A stretch of 64,000 nt of DNA from positions 1,860,001-1,924,000 of the forward strand of contig OY829369.1 in NCBI GenBank assembly GCA_963691775.1, written 5' to 3'. This stretch comes from JAZBPO01 sp963691775 (lineage in GTDB: Bacteria > Pseudomonadota > Gammaproteobacteria > Pseudomonadales > Azotimanducaceae). Numbering within the stretch: the first letter of the stretch is position 1; every line of letters starts with the position of its first letter. The position numbers were made by a program, and so were the translations under genes. Positions 63,251 through 64,000 of the stretch are shown one piece after another. The notes under the pieces were generated by a model. It made no database searches, had not been told where the DNA came from, and worked only from the letters and a program-made list of their open reading frames with translations.

Positions 63251-63928
63251 ATGCCTGTTCAGGATTACCGCATCGCGCCATCGATTCTTTCCGCCGACTT
63301 TGCCCGTCTTGGCGAGGAAGTCGACGCAGTCCTAGCCGCTGGCGCGGACTGGGTCCACTTCGACGTGATGGACAATCACTACGTGCCGAACCTCACGATC
63401 GGTCCGATGGTGTGCAGGGCCCTGCGCGCGCACGGCGTCACCGCGCCGATCGACGTTCACCTGATGGTGCAGCCGGTCGACCGCCTGATCGGCGATTTTC
63501 TCGATGCGGGCGCGAGTCTGATCACCTTCCATCCGGAAGCAAGCCCACACGTCCACCGATCGGTCGCCATGATCCGCGACGGCGGCGCGACGCCCGGGCT
63601 CGTATTCAATCCGGCGACGCCGCTGCACTGGCTCGACTGGATGCTGGACGAGATTGACATGGTGCTGCTCATGTCCGTGAACCCGGGTTTCGGTGGCCAG
63701 AAGTTCATTCCCAGCACGTTCGACAAGATCCGCGCCGTCCGTGAACGCATCGACGCGAGCGGGCGGGCGGTTCGCCTCGAAGTCGACGGCGGCGTCGGCG
63801 TCGGCAACATCGCCGAGGTCGCGGCTGCGGGCGCGGATACCTTCGTCGCTGGCTCGGCGATCTTCGGCGCGGACGACTACGCCACGCGCATATCCGAGAT
63901 GCGGGCCGCCCTCGCGTCGGTCGCGTGA
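63251..63928 (+). CDS. rpe: Ribulose-phosphate 3-epimerase
   Basis: A 225-residue TIM-barrel enzyme interconverting ribulose- and xylulose-5-phosphate. Motifs: APSILSADFARLGEEV, WVHFDVMDNHYVPNLTIG, DVHLMV, VNPGFGGQKFI and LEVDGGVGVGN. GTG/TGA overlap with gph. Confidence 0.97.
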   Translation: MPVQDYRIAPSILSADFARLGEEVDAVLAAGADWVHFDVMDNHYVPNLTIGPMVCRALRAHGVTAPIDVHLMVQPVDRLIGDFLDAGASLITFHPEASPHVHRSVAMIRDGGATPGLVFNPATPLHWLDWMLDEIDMVLLMSVNPGFGGQKFIPSTFDKIRAVRERIDASGRAVRLEVDGGVGVGNIAEVAAAGADTFVAGSAIFGADDYATRISEMRAALASVA

Positions 63929-64000
63929 ACGCCCGAGCGCGCATCGCCGCGGCCGACTGCTGGCTGTTCGATTTAGACGGCACGCTCGTCGACAGCGCAC
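63925..64000 (+). CDS. HAD-superfamily phosphatase, probable phosphoglycolate phosphatase, 5' end
   Basis: GTG 63925 overlaps rpe's TGA by 4 nt and opens a frame that runs off the right edge. The 25 residues seen contain WLFDLDGTLVDSA, the HAD motif I with nucleophile Asp. rpe followed by gph is a common pair, so phosphoglycolate phosphatase (Gph) is likely, but too little is present to prove it. Confidence 0.8.
   Translation, partial: MNARARIAAADCWLFDLDGTLVDSA

Overview
The window is chromosomal DNA of a high-GC Pseudomonadota, most likely a gammaproteobacterium. This rests on conserved gene orders: lptD-surA-pdxA-rsmA-apaH; rpoD-dnaG-yqeY-rpsU divergent from tsaD-folB with cca beside them; and amgK-murU. 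Genes are dense, often overlap by 4 nt (ATGA, GTGA, TTGA), and GTG/TTG starts are common. I see no phage, insertion sequence, CRISPR array or rRNA. There is one tRNA gene (CAT anticodon).

Layout. 1-8.7 kb: the N-terminal part of a D-aminoacylase, a GrpB-family protein with a small L7/L12-like protein, an FMN glutamate-synthase-like protein, a GrdB-like selenoprotein, a VOC protein, an MFS carrier and an RNA uracil methyltransferase. 8.7-19.2 kb: a minus-strand block with an M1 peptidase, a GPH-type symporter, a class II aldolase, an M20 peptidase, a phosphotransferase and two methyltransferases. 19.6-26.1 kb: a metallo-beta-lactamase-fold protein, then an operon of P450, DUF692/MNIO enzyme, a partner with a PqqD-like tail and a Rossmann-like protein. 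26.2-34.8 kb: a response regulator, small membrane or exported proteins, RlmJ, and an SDR / acyl-CoA ligase / LLM monooxygenase group. 35-41 kb: an alpha2-type glycyl-tRNA synthetase, a Skp-like lipoprotein, a YcbL-like hydrolase and an ECF sigma operon. 41-47 kb: a serine/threonine dehydratase, dgcA-dgcN for D-glutamate use, a serine hydrolase, a selenocysteine peroxiredoxin, the tRNA and a phosphatase. 47-64 kb: core information-processing and envelope genes.

The main discovery is two probable selenoproteins that a standard gene caller would break in half. At 4836-5723 a GrdB-like reductase has in-frame TGA at 5337-5339, giving a U-P-V-C redox motif, and is followed by a perfect 7-bp stem-loop at bacterial SECIS distance. 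At 45374-45895 (minus) an exported peroxiredoxin has in-frame TGA at 45704-45706 exactly at the peroxidatic position (FTGG-U-TLEC). Together they imply that the organism decodes UGA as selenocysteine, although no selA, selB, selC or selD lies in this window.

The second point of interest is the P450-MNIO operon, which looks like an undescribed peptide-modification or natural-product system. The D-amino-acid theme (D-aminoacylase, DgcN/DgcA, dehydratase, beta-lactamase-like hydrolase) and the peptidoglycan-recycling pair AmgK-MurU suggest scavenging of cell-wall material.
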